From the NCBI RefSeq assembly GCF_000297095.1, contig NZ_AEEA01000113.1, forward strand, positions 1 through 64,000: a stretch of 64,000 nucleotides of DNA, read 5' to 3'. The notes beneath the pieces are model-generated. The model did no database searches. It was not told the origin of the DNA and worked only from the letters and a program-made list of their open reading frames with translations. The stretch comes from Treponema primitia ZAS-1. Lineage in GTDB: Bacteria; Spirochaetota; Spirochaetia; Treponematales; Breznakiellaceae. Shown piece after piece: positions 1 to 8,337 of this stretch (position 1 is its first letter; every line of letters starts with the position of its first letter). The position numbers and the translations under genes were made by a program.

Positions 1-6
1 CGATTC

Positions 7-675
7 CTAATTCCAATCTGTTCCCACGGCAAAATCCCCTGCCGCCGCCGCAGCCGGAATGGCCGGCGCATCCGGGACGCTCTCCTTGCCTGCCTGGGCG
101 GGCAGGGCCAGGACTTCCCGCGCTCTTTCCGCCGGGTTTGCGATTTTCCCGGTTTCGGTATCCATGGTCACTTTATGGCCGGCGCCCACATATACGGCGA
201 TCCCTTCGTTTCTTCTTACATGGACCCGCCCTTCGGTAACCCGCAGGCTAAGGCCGTCAAATTCAAAACTGGTCCCCCGTACCGAAGCGGTTACCGTAGG
301 GCTCCGTACCGTAAAGTCTGTCCTTCCCCCTGCGGGGGGCGAAACATCCGCCCTGACCCTCCCGGTTTGCAGGTACAGCCCCACCTGCTCATTGCCCGCA
401 AGCTCCTGTATTTCCTGCAGGGTCAGCCGGGTCAGGGGCCGGACCGTGAGCAGGGAATTTCCCAGGCTGATCAATGCCGTGCTATTAAACCCCGTGGATA
501 TTGCCGTTGCCGTCTCTATACGCTGCCCCACAATGGCGGCAGTCCATCCCGCCGCCCCCGGCGCCCGTAGCTCCACAGTCCCGCTGAATTCCCGGATAAA
601 CGCCCGCTCTTCCCCGGTATTCTGGGCGGATAAAGTCCCGCATACAAACAGCAGAATTACTGCGATCTTTTTCAT
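7..675 (-). CDS. FecR-domain exported protein
   Basis: A 222-residue protein with an N-terminal signal peptide (basic MKK, hydrophobic run, cleavage near residue 17 after LSAQ). Residues about 28-155 read as a FecR domain: a GTVELRAPG strand, a region with ISTGFNSTALISLG, and the PTVTASVRGTSFEF strand. FecR folds are beta-rich periplasmic or surface-exposed domains; in spirochaetes they usually occur in stand-alone exported proteins and not as sigma regulators, and no FecI-type sigma factor is next to it. The C-terminal 40 residues are Ala/Pro rich and low complexity. A GGAG ribosome site precedes the ATG. It lies 29 bases downstream of the barrel-like protein at 705-1910 on the same strand, so the three leftmost genes probably form one operon. 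Precise role unknown. Confidence 0.8.
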   Translation of the reverse strand: MKKIAVILLFVCGTLSAQNTGEERAFIREFSGTVELRAPGAAGWTAAIVGQRIETATAISTGFNSTALISLGNSLLTVRPLTRLTLQEIQELAGNEQVGLYLQTGRVRADVSPPAGGRTDFTVRSPTVTASVRGTSFEFDGLSLRVTEGRVHVRRNEGIAVYVGAGHKVTMDTETGKIANPAERAREVLALPAQAGKESVPDAPAIPAAAAAGDFAVGTDWN

Positions 676-704
676 CTCTGTCTCCTTTTTTCAATAGCGG
701 CAAA

Positions 705-1910
705 TTACAATGACAACGTTATTCCCGTCGAAATTTTCCATTGCACCGGGGTGTCCTGGTAAAACGCGCCTCCCAGGCCCGGAAAAAAGGCCCCGCCCTC
801 AAGGGTAAGCCGGATAGCCGATTCAGGCGCCCATGCCGCAGAAGCGTACAGCTCGGCGCCCAAAAAGGGGGAGCTTGAGCCAGGGTCCAGATCGGCATTG
901 AAATAGGTTTCCCGGTCGGTTCTGATAAAATAGGCCGCCCCCGCAGCAGCGGATACTTCGCTGTGCAGCCGGACGGTATAGGAGCCGTTTAGGCTCATGA
1001 GGGCGGAAATCCGGGGAGTAAATATTTCACCCTGACTGATGCCGTTCAGGGGCAGAAAAGCCCCAAGGAAGTCACTGGTTGCCCCGCTGGACCAGCGGAT
1101 CCGCGCAGAAAGCATGTCCTGCAAAGCGCTCGGGGGTTCCCAATCCGCGCCGCCTGAAACGGCGAAGCCCAGCTGTAGGTCCTGCTCTTCAATAAATTCC
1201 ACTGAGGCGGCAAGGTTCAGGGTGAGGGGTTCAATGGGCGTAAAAAAGTAATGACCCAAAAGGTATTGGCTGTGAAGAGAGTCCTGCCCGTTGAGGTCAA
1301 ATTGGGCAAGGCCGTTCAGGGCCAAAAAAGTCCGGCTGGTCAAATCGGGAAACTCCCCGGTAACAGCGAACAAAAAACGCCGGGATGCTGAATAACTGTC
1401 CCCATCTCCATAGTCCAGGGATTTATGGTAATTGTCATAGTCCTGTTTGGTCAGCAGTATCGCTGCGCTTTCCTTGTACAAAAGCCCGGTATAATAGACC
1501 CCCAGGGAAAGCCGCGCCTTATCAAATAAAAAAGCGCCGTTCACACCATCAAAGAGCCCTGATACGATCATTTCCGCAGAATCTTTAACAGGCTGCCGCC
1601 CGAAACTTACATAGGCCCGGGAAAGAGGCCGCCAGGTAAGTTCTGTCCGTTCCACTTCAAAGAGGAGAGGATCCATCTCTCCGTCCTCATACTCCGCAGT
1701 TAAACGCCCGGAAGCATAATACGAAAGCCCTTCCTGTAAAACGCCGGAAATCCATGGGGTCATGGTCCCGGTAAAAACGAAATCACCCGCATCATCATTG
1801 ATAGTACCGTATTCCGGCGTTATGCCGAGCACGAGCCCAAAATCCGCTCCAAAGGCGGTAAACCCGGCGGCAAGGAGCAGCAAAAGGAGAAAACCTGTTT
1901 TTAATTTCAT
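705..1910 (-). CDS. Predicted outer-membrane beta-barrel protein
   Basis: A 401-residue protein with a clear signal peptide (MKLK, poly-Leu core, cleavage near AFGA, residue 21). The rest is made of alternating polar/hydrophobic stretches with many aromatic girdle residues and ends in a strand closing with SLSL, as expected of an outer-membrane barrel. I recognise no named family. The start ATG overlaps the stop of the upstream 163-residue gene in an ATGA arrangement, so the two are translationally coupled. Together with the FecR protein downstream this looks like an envelope operon. Barrel assignment is inferred from composition, not from a family match. Confidence 0.65.
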   Translation of the reverse strand: MKLKTGFLLLLLLAAGFTAFGADFGLVLGITPEYGTINDDAGDFVFTGTMTPWISGVLQEGLSYYASGRLTAEYEDGEMDPLLFEVERTELTWRPLSRAYVSFGRQPVKDSAEMIVSGLFDGVNGAFLFDKARLSLGVYYTGLLYKESAAILLTKQDYDNYHKSLDYGDGDSYSASRRFLFAVTGEFPDLTSRTFLALNGLAQFDLNGQDSLHSQYLLGHYFFTPIEPLTLNLAASVEFIEEQDLQLGFAVSGGADWEPPSALQDMLSARIRWSSGATSDFLGAFLPLNGISQGEIFTPRISALMSLNGSYTVRLHSEVSAAAGAAYFIRTDRETYFNADLDPGSSSPFLGAELYASAAWAPESAIRLTLEGGAFFPGLGGAFYQDTPVQWKISTGITLSL

Positions 1911-2398
1911 AGTTCTCTGTCCCCAACCAGGCTAAGCACATTCCCCAGGATCTGCAAAAATCGTTCCCCCGTTACTCCCCTTGCGGGGTCGCCGGGCGGG
2001 GGGATAAGCCGACGGTACGCCAATTCCCGGTAGGCGTAGTGCGGCCCCGGGAAGGTCCTGTAGAGAAATCCGCCCTTGAGCTCAAAGGCTTGCATAATAA
2101 GATAGGAAAGTTCCCCCAAATTGACCGGGCTGTCCCCGGGTTCGGGCAGCCAGCGCTGCGCAACAGCAAAACTAAAGGCCGTGTCCATGTCATTGGAAAA
2201 CGTATGGGGGGTACGCGCCCCTTCGGAAGCGGTCAACACAAAATAAGCGGCTTGGCGGCGGTTTAGCTCAGGGCTTTCCAGTACCCCGTCCATAATGGAA
2301 GCGGTCTGGGCATGGGCAAACCCGGGGAACAGTAAAAATAGAAGGATAAAAATGAATGCCATATCATATACTATATTCTGAATGGTTTGAAATGTCAT
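1907..2398 (-). CDS. Small exported protein of unknown function
   Basis: A 163-residue protein. Residues 13-30 form a hydrophobic signal sequence ending FAHA, after which the mature part begins QTASIMDG. The mature region is alpha-helical in character (NRRQAAYFVLTASEGARTP, LGELSYLIMQAFELKGG) and resembles the helical repeats of S-layer-homology-like or fasciclin-adjacent spirochaete proteins, but I cannot assign a family. The first Met (2398) is followed by an alternative at residue 13 that would begin at the signal peptide itself. No Shine-Dalgarno is visible in front of either; a TATAAT box lies 9 bases before the first ATG. It overlaps the following barrel gene by 4 bases. Confidence 0.6.
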   Translation of the reverse strand: MTFQTIQNIVYDMAFIFILLFLLFPGFAHAQTASIMDGVLESPELNRRQAAYFVLTASEGARTPHTFSNDMDTAFSFAVAQRWLPEPGDSPVNLGELSYLIMQAFELKGGFLYRTFPGPHYAYRELAYRRLIPPPGDPARGVTGERFLQILGNVLSLVGDREL

Positions 2399-2407
2399 TG
2401 AAATTGA

Positions 2408-2435
2408 ATTATAAAATTTAAAAAATAATACACAA
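2408..2435 (-). promoter_or_regulatory. Sigma-70-type promoter, near-leaderless
   Basis: On the minus strand: TTGTGT at 2435-2430, 16-base spacer, perfect TATAAT at 2413-2408, then 9 bases to the ATG at 2398. Transcription would start only about two bases before the start codon. Confidence 0.5.
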
Positions 2436-2448
2436 ATAGTGTCGTTTG

Positions 2449-2497
2449 CGGGAGTTTACTCCCGATTATTAAAAAACCGGGAGTAAACTCCCGGTTT
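2449..2497 (-). terminator. Intrinsic terminator with duplicated palindrome
   Basis: Two copies of a 16-base near-palindrome (2449-2464 and 2478-2493) are inverted relative to each other. The right one sits in an 11-bp perfect stem (2474-2497) that on the minus strand runs directly into a T tract, so it should terminate the response-regulator transcript coming from 3149. The two copies could also pair with each other as one long hairpin. Confidence 0.75.
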
Positions 2498-2528
2498 GTA
2501 AAATCACACTATTATTGTATCCCGGAAC

Positions 2529-3149
2529 CTAGAGCTTTGCTAATTCTTCCCGCTTCGTAAGCCCTGTCTTAAAGTAAATATGGCTGATATGGTTTTCCAC
2601 GGTATGTAAACGTAACGAAAGGGCCTTTGCAATCTGGTGATTATCATAATGCTGTTTTACCAGGGCCAGGGTCTCCCGTTCCCGCCGGGTAAATTTAGCG
2701 TACACATCGGGCTGTGCGTTGATTTTAATTTCCAGCCGGGGATCAATAAACAGCTCCCCCCGCATCACCGTATCAATGGCCTGCAAAAGTTCCGTTTCGC
2801 CTGCCGATTTCGGCACATACCCCATGGCCCCGTTGCCGATGGCCGACCTGATGCGGAAGGGATCCTCATACACTGAACATACCAACACTGCGGGTATTTT
2901 GGCTTTCCGCAGGTCGCAGTATTTTTTCAGGTACCCAATAAAATCAAGCCCGTTCTCCTCTCCCAGGGAAATATCCAGAATTACCACATCCACCGGAAAA
3001 TGAAGCTCCATAACCCGCTGCGCCGCCTCCAGGGAACCCGCCTCCCCGGCAATGGAACAACGCCCCGTATCGGTCAGGCAGGAGGCCAAACCCCGCCGTG
3101 TCAGCGGATGATCTTCGATCAATAAAACCTTGATTTTATCTTTACCCAT
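2529..3149 (-). CDS. NarL/LuxR-family response regulator
   Basis: A 206-residue two-domain response regulator. Residues 5-125 are a receiver domain with the acidic pair E12-D13, phospho-acceptor Asp59 in VVILDISLGEENG and the conserved Lys in VPKSAGE. Residues about 148-206 are a LuxR-type helix-turn-helix (FTRRERETLALV ... LHTVENHISHIYFKTG). The protein ends soon after the recognition helix, slightly short for the family. No sensor kinase lies next to it, so its partner is elsewhere. It is followed by a strong terminator (2449-2497) and is therefore probably monocistronic. Start chosen at the ATG immediately before the beta-1 strand; the AAAGG just before it is unusually close to the start codon. 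Confidence 0.88.
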   Translation of the reverse strand: MGKDKIKVLLIEDHPLTRRGLASCLTDTGRCSIAGEAGSLEAAQRVMELHFPVDVVILDISLGEENGLDFIGYLKKYCDLRKAKIPAVLVCSVYEDPFRIRSAIGNGAMGYVPKSAGETELLQAIDTVMRGELFIDPRLEIKINAQPDVYAKFTRRERETLALVKQHYDNHQIAKALSLRLHTVENHISHIYFKTGLTKREELAKL

Positions 3150-3294
3150 CCTTTTAACCCCGAATCAGCAAGTTAAACCGACTATACAACGGTCTTTGAA
3201 AAAGAAACAAGGGATGGTAATGGGCGGATCTGCACGACGACAAACGGAAGTTTTACGGATCCATCGATAATCTTCACTTAATTATAGAAAATTA

Positions 3295-3323
3295 TTGACA
3301 AATTGATATTTTCTTCATATAAT
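3295..3323 (+). promoter_or_regulatory. Consensus sigma-70 promoter, leaderless geometry
   Basis: TTGACA at 3295-3300, exactly 17 bases, TATAAT at 3318-3323: a perfect match to the consensus. The start codon of the ATPase gene begins 8 bases after the -10 box, so the mRNA should have essentially no 5' leader and no Shine-Dalgarno. Confidence 0.8.
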
Positions 3324-3331
3324 TATAGATT

Positions 3332-4573
3332 ATGATAAACAGACCGGAATACCTGGCGGATCTGCTCAGGTGGAAAGACAAGGACGACCTTATAAAAATT
3401 ATTACCGGGGTCAGGCGCTGCGGTAAGTCAACATTACTCATGCTATTCCAGGATTATTTGAGGAACAATGGTGTTAAGGATAGCCAGATTCTGGACATCA
3501 ATCTTGAGATGGCGGCAAACGATACTTTACTGGACTGGAAAGCGCTTCACCGGTATGTGGAAGGCCATGCGGCAAAGGGCAAAAAGACCTACGTTTTGCT
3601 TGACGAAATTCAGATGGTAAGCGATTTTCCCAGGGCGGTAAACAGTCTGCGGCTCAAGAAGAATATTGACGTTTATGTAACCGGTTCCAATGCTTCCATG
3701 TTATCCAAGGATATAAAAAATGTTCTTGGCGGTCGGACCATCGAAATTAAGATGCTGCCATTTTCTTTTAAGGAATACCTCTCATCGTTCCCTGAGAATG
3801 ATCGGACAGAGCTGGATAAGAAATACAACGACTATGTGACCCGAGGTTCGTTTCCCCAAACAATAGAGTTTTATACGAATACCGCTGCTTATGATGAGCG
3901 GGCATGGCATACCTATATGGACAGTGTGTATAACACCATCATAGTTAAGGATGTCCTGTCCCGGCAGGGGATTCAGGAGTTCTCTAAACTGGAGCGGGTT
4001 ATCGCTTTTATGTTCAGTACTATTGGGAGCGAGACTTCTATCAATAATATGGGAACCACCATTAACAATGATATGAAGGGTAAACCAACGGATAGTAAGA
4101 TCCATGCGTTGACCATTGAAAGGTACCTTGAAAGTCTGCTTGACGGTTATGTGTTTTACAAGGTTAATCCGAGCTATTTGAGAGGTAAGAACCGGCTTCG
4201 CAGTAATGCTAAATACTACGCGGTGGATGCGGGCCTTCGGTACTTCCTTTTGGGCGGTACTGCAATAAACGACGCCGGCCATGTACTCGAAAACGTGGTG
4301 TACCTGGAACTGCTTCGCCGGGGCTACGATGTGGAGTTTGGTAAGATAGGTGATACTGAGATTGATTTTGTCGCCCGGAAGCCCGGCGGGAAGGTAGAGT
4401 ATTATCAGGTGACACAGACTTTGATGGACAAGAAGGTTCTGGAGAGGGAATTGGGGCCGTTGCAGCAGATACAGGACAATTACCCAAAATTTATATTAAG
4501 CCGGGATTATGATAGCAGCAATTTTGCCGGTATCCGGCATATCAATGTGCTTGAATGGTTGACGAAGAAATAG
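3332..4573 (+). CDS. AAA_14/DUF4143 ATP-binding protein
   Basis: A 413-residue protein of the widespread AAA_14 + DUF4143 family. The N-terminus begins MINRPEYLADLL, the usual family start, followed by Walker A in GVRRCGKSTL (about residues 26-35) and a Walker B-like YVLLDEIQM (about 89-97). Residues about 210-390 are the DUF4143 region with DAGLRYFLLGG and a C-terminal PD-(D/E)XK-like segment (EFGKIGDTEIDFVARK ... EYYQV). Members are common in accessory regions of gut bacteria; function is not established, and roles in defence or toxin-like systems are only suggested. It stands alone, with its own consensus promoter upstream and a hairpin downstream. The start is fixed by family length although no ribosome site is present. 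Confidence 0.9.
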   Translation: MINRPEYLADLLRWKDKDDLIKIITGVRRCGKSTLLMLFQDYLRNNGVKDSQILDINLEMAANDTLLDWKALHRYVEGHAAKGKKTYVLLDEIQMVSDFPRAVNSLRLKKNIDVYVTGSNASMLSKDIKNVLGGRTIEIKMLPFSFKEYLSSFPENDRTELDKKYNDYVTRGSFPQTIEFYTNTAAYDERAWHTYMDSVYNTIIVKDVLSRQGIQEFSKLERVIAFMFSTIGSETSINNMGTTINNDMKGKPTDSKIHALTIERYLESLLDGYVFYKVNPSYLRGKNRLRSNAKYYAVDAGLRYFLLGGTAINDAGHVLENVVYLELLRRGYDVEFGKIGDTEIDFVARKPGGKVEYYQVTQTLMDKKVLERELGPLQQIQDNYPKFILSRDYDSSNFAGIRHINVLEWLTKK

Positions 4574-4595
4574 ATTTCTATTGTAAACAAAAAAA

Positions 4596-4636
4596 GACGG
4601 TACAGCGGATACGCCATACCGTCCTTATCGTTTTTT
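4596..4636. terminator. Bidirectional intrinsic terminator
   Basis: A hairpin with a 7-bp outer stem (4596-4602 with 4617-4623), a 2x2 internal loop, and an inner 3-bp GCG/CGC stem closed by a GATA loop. A-rich sequence precedes it and a T7 run follows at 4630-4636, so it can end both the rightward ATPase transcript and the leftward glnK/amtB transcript. Confidence 0.8.
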
Positions 4637-4687
4637 TACATCCGCCCGGTGCTATTTGCCACGGGACACCTTCCTTTTTATAATCCT

Positions 4688-5029
4688 TTAGCCTATCGCT
4701 GCAGAACCGGTTTCGCCGGTCCGGATACGGATGCACTCTTCCACGGGGAGGATGAAGATTTTTCCATCCCCGATTTCCCCGCTGCGGGCGCCGCGGATTA
4801 TGGCGTCCACCGTGGGCTTTACAAAGTTATCGTTCACCGCAATTTCAATGCGTACCTTCTTTAAAAGGTTTACTTCAATCTCAACACCGCGATACTGCTC
4901 GGTGTAACCTTTCTGCTGACCGCAGCCCATGGCGTTGGTTACGGAAATCTTGTAGACCTCGGCCTTGTACAATTCCTGCTTAACTTCGTTCAGCACATGG
5001 GGCTGTATATATGCAATAATCAGTTTCAT
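4688..5029 (-). CDS. glnK: P-II nitrogen regulatory protein (GlnK/GlnB)
   Basis: A 113-residue P-II protein, full length for the family. The T-loop reads KGYTEQYRGVEIEV (residues 40-53), the B-loop RSGEIGDGKIF and the C-loop RIRTG are intact, so 2-oxoglutarate/ATP sensing is expected. The residue equivalent to the uridylylated Tyr51 of enteric P-II proteins is Ile51, so this protein cannot be modified there. It follows amtB by 14 bases with an AGGAGG ribosome site, the classical amtB-glnK pairing in which P-II binds AmtB and closes the channel when nitrogen is plentiful. NifI-type roles are less likely because no nif structural gene is adjacent. It ends in the bidirectional terminator at 4596-4636. 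Confidence 0.94.
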   Translation of the reverse strand: MKLIIAYIQPHVLNEVKQELYKAEVYKISVTNAMGCGQQKGYTEQYRGVEIEVNLLKKVRIEIAVNDNFVKPTVDAIIRGARSGEIGDGKIFILPVEECIRIRTGETGSAAIG

Positions 5030-5043
5030 TCTTTGCCTCCTCC

Positions 5044-6405
5044 TTACATGTTACTGAAAATCTGGAAGCCTGCGTAAGCTTCCGACTTGTGTTCGCTGCG
5101 ATCGAGTCCTATCGCTTCTTCTTTGACACTGACCCGCAGTCCTACGGTCGCCTTAATCAGGAGGAAGAGGATAAGACTGGTGACGGCTGCCCATGCGCCT
5201 ACGGACACGATGCCAAGGGCCTGGATGCCAAGCTGGGTGAATCCACCGCCATGGAGGACGCCAACCGCGACGCCGTCCACCTGACCCCAGATACCGACCG
5301 CCAGGGTACCAAAGATACCGCAGACCAGGTGTACCGATGCGGCGCCGACCGGGTCATCGATCTTAAGAACCTTATCGATAAACTCGACCGAGAGAACGAC
5401 GAGCACACCGGCGATAAGGCCGATGGCAACGGATGCGCCGGGACTTACCACGGCGCAGGGGGCGGTAATACCCACAAGACCTGCCAGAAGTCCGTTCAGT
5501 GTCATGGAACAATCGGGTTTCTTGAACCAAATCCAGGAGAAAAACAGCGCCCCGACAGCCCCTGCGGAAGCCGCAAGAAGTGTAGTAACGCAGACACGGG
5601 CAATATTAAGGCCGCTCCAGATTCCGCCATCCCCCACGGTTGCTATACCGGTTGAAGCGCCGTTGAAGCCGAACCAACCGAAGAACAGAAGAAGCACACC
5701 GAGGGCCGCATAGGGGATATTATGTCCCGGAAACGCTTTAACCGAAACTTTTCCGTCCGCCCCTTTGGTATATTTCCCGATACGGGGGCCCAGGACCGCA
5801 GCGCCCATCAGAGCCGCCCAGCCGCCCACAGAGTGGACCACCGTGGAACCGGCGAAGTCGTGGAAACCAAGCTGTGCAAGCCAGCCATCGCCGCTCCATA
5901 TCCAGTGACCGGAAATGGGGTAAATAAACGCCGAAATAAAACAGGTATAAATCAGGTATGACTTAAACTTGGTCCGTTCCGCCATGGCGCCTGAAACAAT
6001 GGTCGCCGCAGTGGCAGCAAAAACTACCTGGAAGAACCACGATTTGTAGAAGCCGCCGGAATCAAAGTCCAGTCCCATAGGACTATGGAAAAACTCCGAG
6101 GTACCGATAAATCCGCCCTTATCCTGGCCGTACATGAACGCCCACCCTATGGCCCAATACACGATTGCGCCTAAGCAAAAGTCCATCACATTTTTCATGG
6201 TGATGTTGGTGGCATTTTTTGCCTGGGTAAGACCGGTCTCTACCAGGGCAAATCCCGCCTGCATGATAAAGACCAGGATTGCACCCAGGAACAGCCAGAT
6301 CACATCAAGCGAAAATCCCAGGGATTCGATACTTTCCTCGGCAAAGAGGGAAACGCCCCCCATGCACAGGGTTAGTATCAACAAAACAAACAACTTTTTT
6401 CGCAC
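5044..6405 (-). CDS. amtB: Ammonium transporter AmtB
   Basis: A 453-residue ammonium channel of the Amt/MEP/Rh family, with an N-terminal signal-like helix (MRKKLFVLLILTLCMGG) followed by about eleven membrane helices. Visible family signatures include GFALVETGLTQAKNATNI near residues 50-68, AMAERTKFKSY, the first pore His in STVVHSVGGW and the second in ASVHLVCGIFGT, forming the twin-His conduction site. The short cytoplasmic tail ends SEAYAGFQIFSNM. It is transcribed leftward with glnK. A sigma-54 promoter (6442-6457) lies 37 bases upstream of the ATG, and the NifA-like activator gene is immediately beyond, so nitrogen-limitation control by sigma-54 is expected. Confidence 0.96.
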   Translation of the reverse strand: MRKKLFVLLILTLCMGGVSLFAEESIESLGFSLDVIWLFLGAILVFIMQAGFALVETGLTQAKNATNITMKNVMDFCLGAIVYWAIGWAFMYGQDKGGFIGTSEFFHSPMGLDFDSGGFYKSWFFQVVFAATAATIVSGAMAERTKFKSYLIYTCFISAFIYPISGHWIWSGDGWLAQLGFHDFAGSTVVHSVGGWAALMGAAVLGPRIGKYTKGADGKVSVKAFPGHNIPYAALGVLLLFFGWFGFNGASTGIATVGDGGIWSGLNIARVCVTTLLAASAGAVGALFFSWIWFKKPDCSMTLNGLLAGLVGITAPCAVVSPGASVAIGLIAGVLVVLSVEFIDKVLKIDDPVGAASVHLVCGIFGTLAVGIWGQVDGVAVGVLHGGGFTQLGIQALGIVSVGAWAAVTSLILFLLIKATVGLRVSVKEEAIGLDRSEHKSEAYAGFQIFSNM

Positions 6406-6441
6406 CTTTTTGTCCTCCTAATACGTTGTTAGTATATGTGT

Positions 6442-6457
6442 AGCAAGGACCATGCCA
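6442..6457 (-). promoter_or_regulatory. Sigma-54 (-24/-12) promoter of amtB-glnK
   Basis: Minus-strand TGGCAT-N5-TTGCT: the GG and GC dinucleotides are separated by exactly 10 bases as sigma-54 requires, and only the final base of the -24 element departs from TGGCAC. Predicted start near 6432, giving a leader of about 27 bases before the amtB ATG. The neighbouring gene encodes a sigma-54 activator. Confidence 0.82.
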
Positions 6458-6510
6458 AGTAGGGGGAAAGGGAGAAGAACGACACGTAATTCGCAGTTTA
6501 GCTAGGATTT

Positions 6511-6655
6511 AAACACAGAGATGTGGAGGAAACACGGGGGACACGAAGAAAACACAGAGACACGGAGGAAACACAGAGAGCACGGAGGAAGCGAGGGGGG
6601 ATCGGGGATACATTATTCTTTTCCTCCCCTCTGTGTTTTTCTTCTTCCCTGTGAT
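6511..6655. repeat. Four 20-bp tandem repeats plus inverted copy
   Basis: About four units of a 19-20-base purine-rich repeat (consensus AACACAGAGACACGGAGGA) begin at 6511, 6531, 6551 and 6570. A related sequence in opposite orientation follows at about 6625-6655. They fill most of the 306-base gap between amtB and the nifA-like gene. The short open frame through the repeat is an artefact of its composition. A role as activator-binding or spacer DNA is possible but not shown. Confidence 0.7.
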
Positions 6656-6710
6656 CCTGATTTTCTCATTATTATGGCTTTCTACGTTTTTGTACCTTTT
6701 TTAACTGTTC

Positions 6711-8291
6711 CTACATTTTTGTTGTTCTGTAGAGGCGCCAGTTGATACCGTAGTGATGGACCCGAAGGCCCATTTGCCGTTCGGTAATGCCAAGGCGGCG
6801 GGCGGCGGAGGCCATATTACCGTCGGCGATCTTCAGGGCCTCTACGATAAGCTCTTTTTCCATGCGGGAAAGGGCCGCTTCCAGGGTGGTGGTGGGCTCG
6901 GTATTGGTGGAGGCCGCAGACTGCAGACTGGGGGGGAGGTCGTAGGAGTGGATCACCTGGTCCTTGGAGAGGATCACCGCACGCTCGATGGCGTTTTCTA
7001 ACTCCCGGACATTGCCGGGCCAGGAATAGCTGGTAAGGAGGTCGATGGCGGGGGTAGATATGCGCTTGATGAGCTTGCCGTTCTTGGCGGCGTACTTTTC
7101 GGAAAAGTAATCCGCCAGGAGGACGATGTCGCTTTTCCGTTCCCGCAGGGGGGGGATCTGGATGGGGAATACGTTGAGCCGGTAGTAGAGATCATCCCGG
7201 AAACGACCGGACTTGACCTCCTCTTCCAGGTTCCGGTTGGTGGCGGTGATGAGCCGGACATCGACCTTAATGGTAGAGGTTCCGCCCACCCGTTCAAGCT
7301 CCCGCTCCTGGAGCACCCGCAGGAGCTTTACCTGAACCTGGGGGGAAAGTTCTCCGATTTCGTCCAAAAACAGGGTTCCCGAATGGGCTAGCTCAAAACG
7401 GCCTTTGCGCTGCTTGTCTGCCCCGGTAAAGGCCCCCCGTTCATGGCCGAAGAGCTCGCTTTCAATAAGGCTTTCCGGGATAGCGGCGCAGTTGACCTTA
7501 ATCAGGGGCGCCCCCACCCGTTTGGAGAGCCGGTGGATTTCTGCGGCGATAAGTTCCTTGCCGGTACCGCTTTCGCCGGTGATGAGCACCGTGGCGTCAC
7601 TGGGGGCCACCCGGGAAAGCATCTCGTGGACGGTCCGCATGGCGTTACTGGTTCCGATGATCTCGCTTCCCGATATGATCCGGCCGCCGCTCTGGTCCCG
7701 GTTGATCCGCTCATCCACGGCCATGCCGCCGTTCTGGTGGAGCCGGAACTGTTCTTCGGTAATCCGCTCACGGAGTTTGGCGGAATCCGCTATTATAGAA
7801 GAAACCTTCTCCAGAAAAGCCCGATCCCCGGCTATCCTGGCTTCCACATCCTCATGCAGGATCCGCCGTTCCGCGCTGAGGGTACCGATCACGGCGCCTC
7901 CGGACCGTATGGGTACGCAATAATAGGTAAGCCCCACCATGTCTGCCTTAGCCCGGTTTTTAGCCCGGTTGAGGAAGTGGGTTTCCTTGGAAAGATCCGG
8001 GACGGTGATGGAGATCCCCGATTCAAAGACCCGGCCCACCAGGCCTTCTCCCAGGCGGTAGATGCCCCGTTTTTTTTCTTCGGCGCTTAAACCGTAGGCT
8101 TCCTCAACCTTGAGGAGCCCCGTGGCCCGATCCAGAAGCGTAACCATCCCCCAGGTCAATCCCGCCCGGACTTCCAAGAGGCTGAGCAGGGGACCTAAAG
8201 CTGTCCTGAGTTCAACGTGTTTGTCAAAGGTTCGGGCTATATCGAACAGAAGTTCCAACTCATCCCGTTCAGAAACGATTTCGGATTGCAT
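6711..8291 (-). CDS. nifA: NifA-like sigma-54-dependent activator
   Basis: A 526-residue enhancer-binding protein: GAF sensory domain (about 15-170), AAA+ ATPase (about 208-440) and Fis-type helix-turn-helix (about 485-520). Walker A is GESGTGKE (near 238), the sigma-54 contact loop GAFTGA is intact near residue 287, Walker B is TLFLDEIGEL, and the R-finger region FRDDLYYRLNVFPI is present. The C-terminus, ASAARRLGITERQMGLRV, resembles the NifA recognition helix. There is no Cys cluster between the AAA+ and DNA-binding domains, so it is not of the oxygen-sensitive proteobacterial class. The adjacent sigma-54 promoter and amtB-glnK support a nitrogen role; NifA versus another GAF-type activator is inference. 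No Shine-Dalgarno: TATCAT at 8303-8298 lies 6 bases from the ATG. Confidence 0.85.
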   Translation of the reverse strand: MQSEIVSERDELELLFDIARTFDKHVELRTALGPLLSLLEVRAGLTWGMVTLLDRATGLLKVEEAYGLSAEEKKRGIYRLGEGLVGRVFESGISITVPDLSKETHFLNRAKNRAKADMVGLTYYCVPIRSGGAVIGTLSAERRILHEDVEARIAGDRAFLEKVSSIIADSAKLRERITEEQFRLHQNGGMAVDERINRDQSGGRIISGSEIIGTSNAMRTVHEMLSRVAPSDATVLITGESGTGKELIAAEIHRLSKRVGAPLIKVNCAAIPESLIESELFGHERGAFTGADKQRKGRFELAHSGTLFLDEIGELSPQVQVKLLRVLQERELERVGGTSTIKVDVRLITATNRNLEEEVKSGRFRDDLYYRLNVFPIQIPPLRERKSDIVLLADYFSEKYAAKNGKLIKRISTPAIDLLTSYSWPGNVRELENAIERAVILSKDQVIHSYDLPPSLQSAASTNTEPTTTLEAALSRMEKELIVEALKIADGNMASAARRLGITERQMGLRVHHYGINWRLYRTTKM

Positions 8292-8337
8292 AAAAAGATG
8301 ATACTACGAATATGTAGGATTTGCTAGCGCTATTTTA

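Noticed and set aside
6521..6745. 74-codon frame through the purine-rich repeats
   Set aside because: The peptide is only the translation of the tandem repeat and runs into the end of the nifA-like gene.
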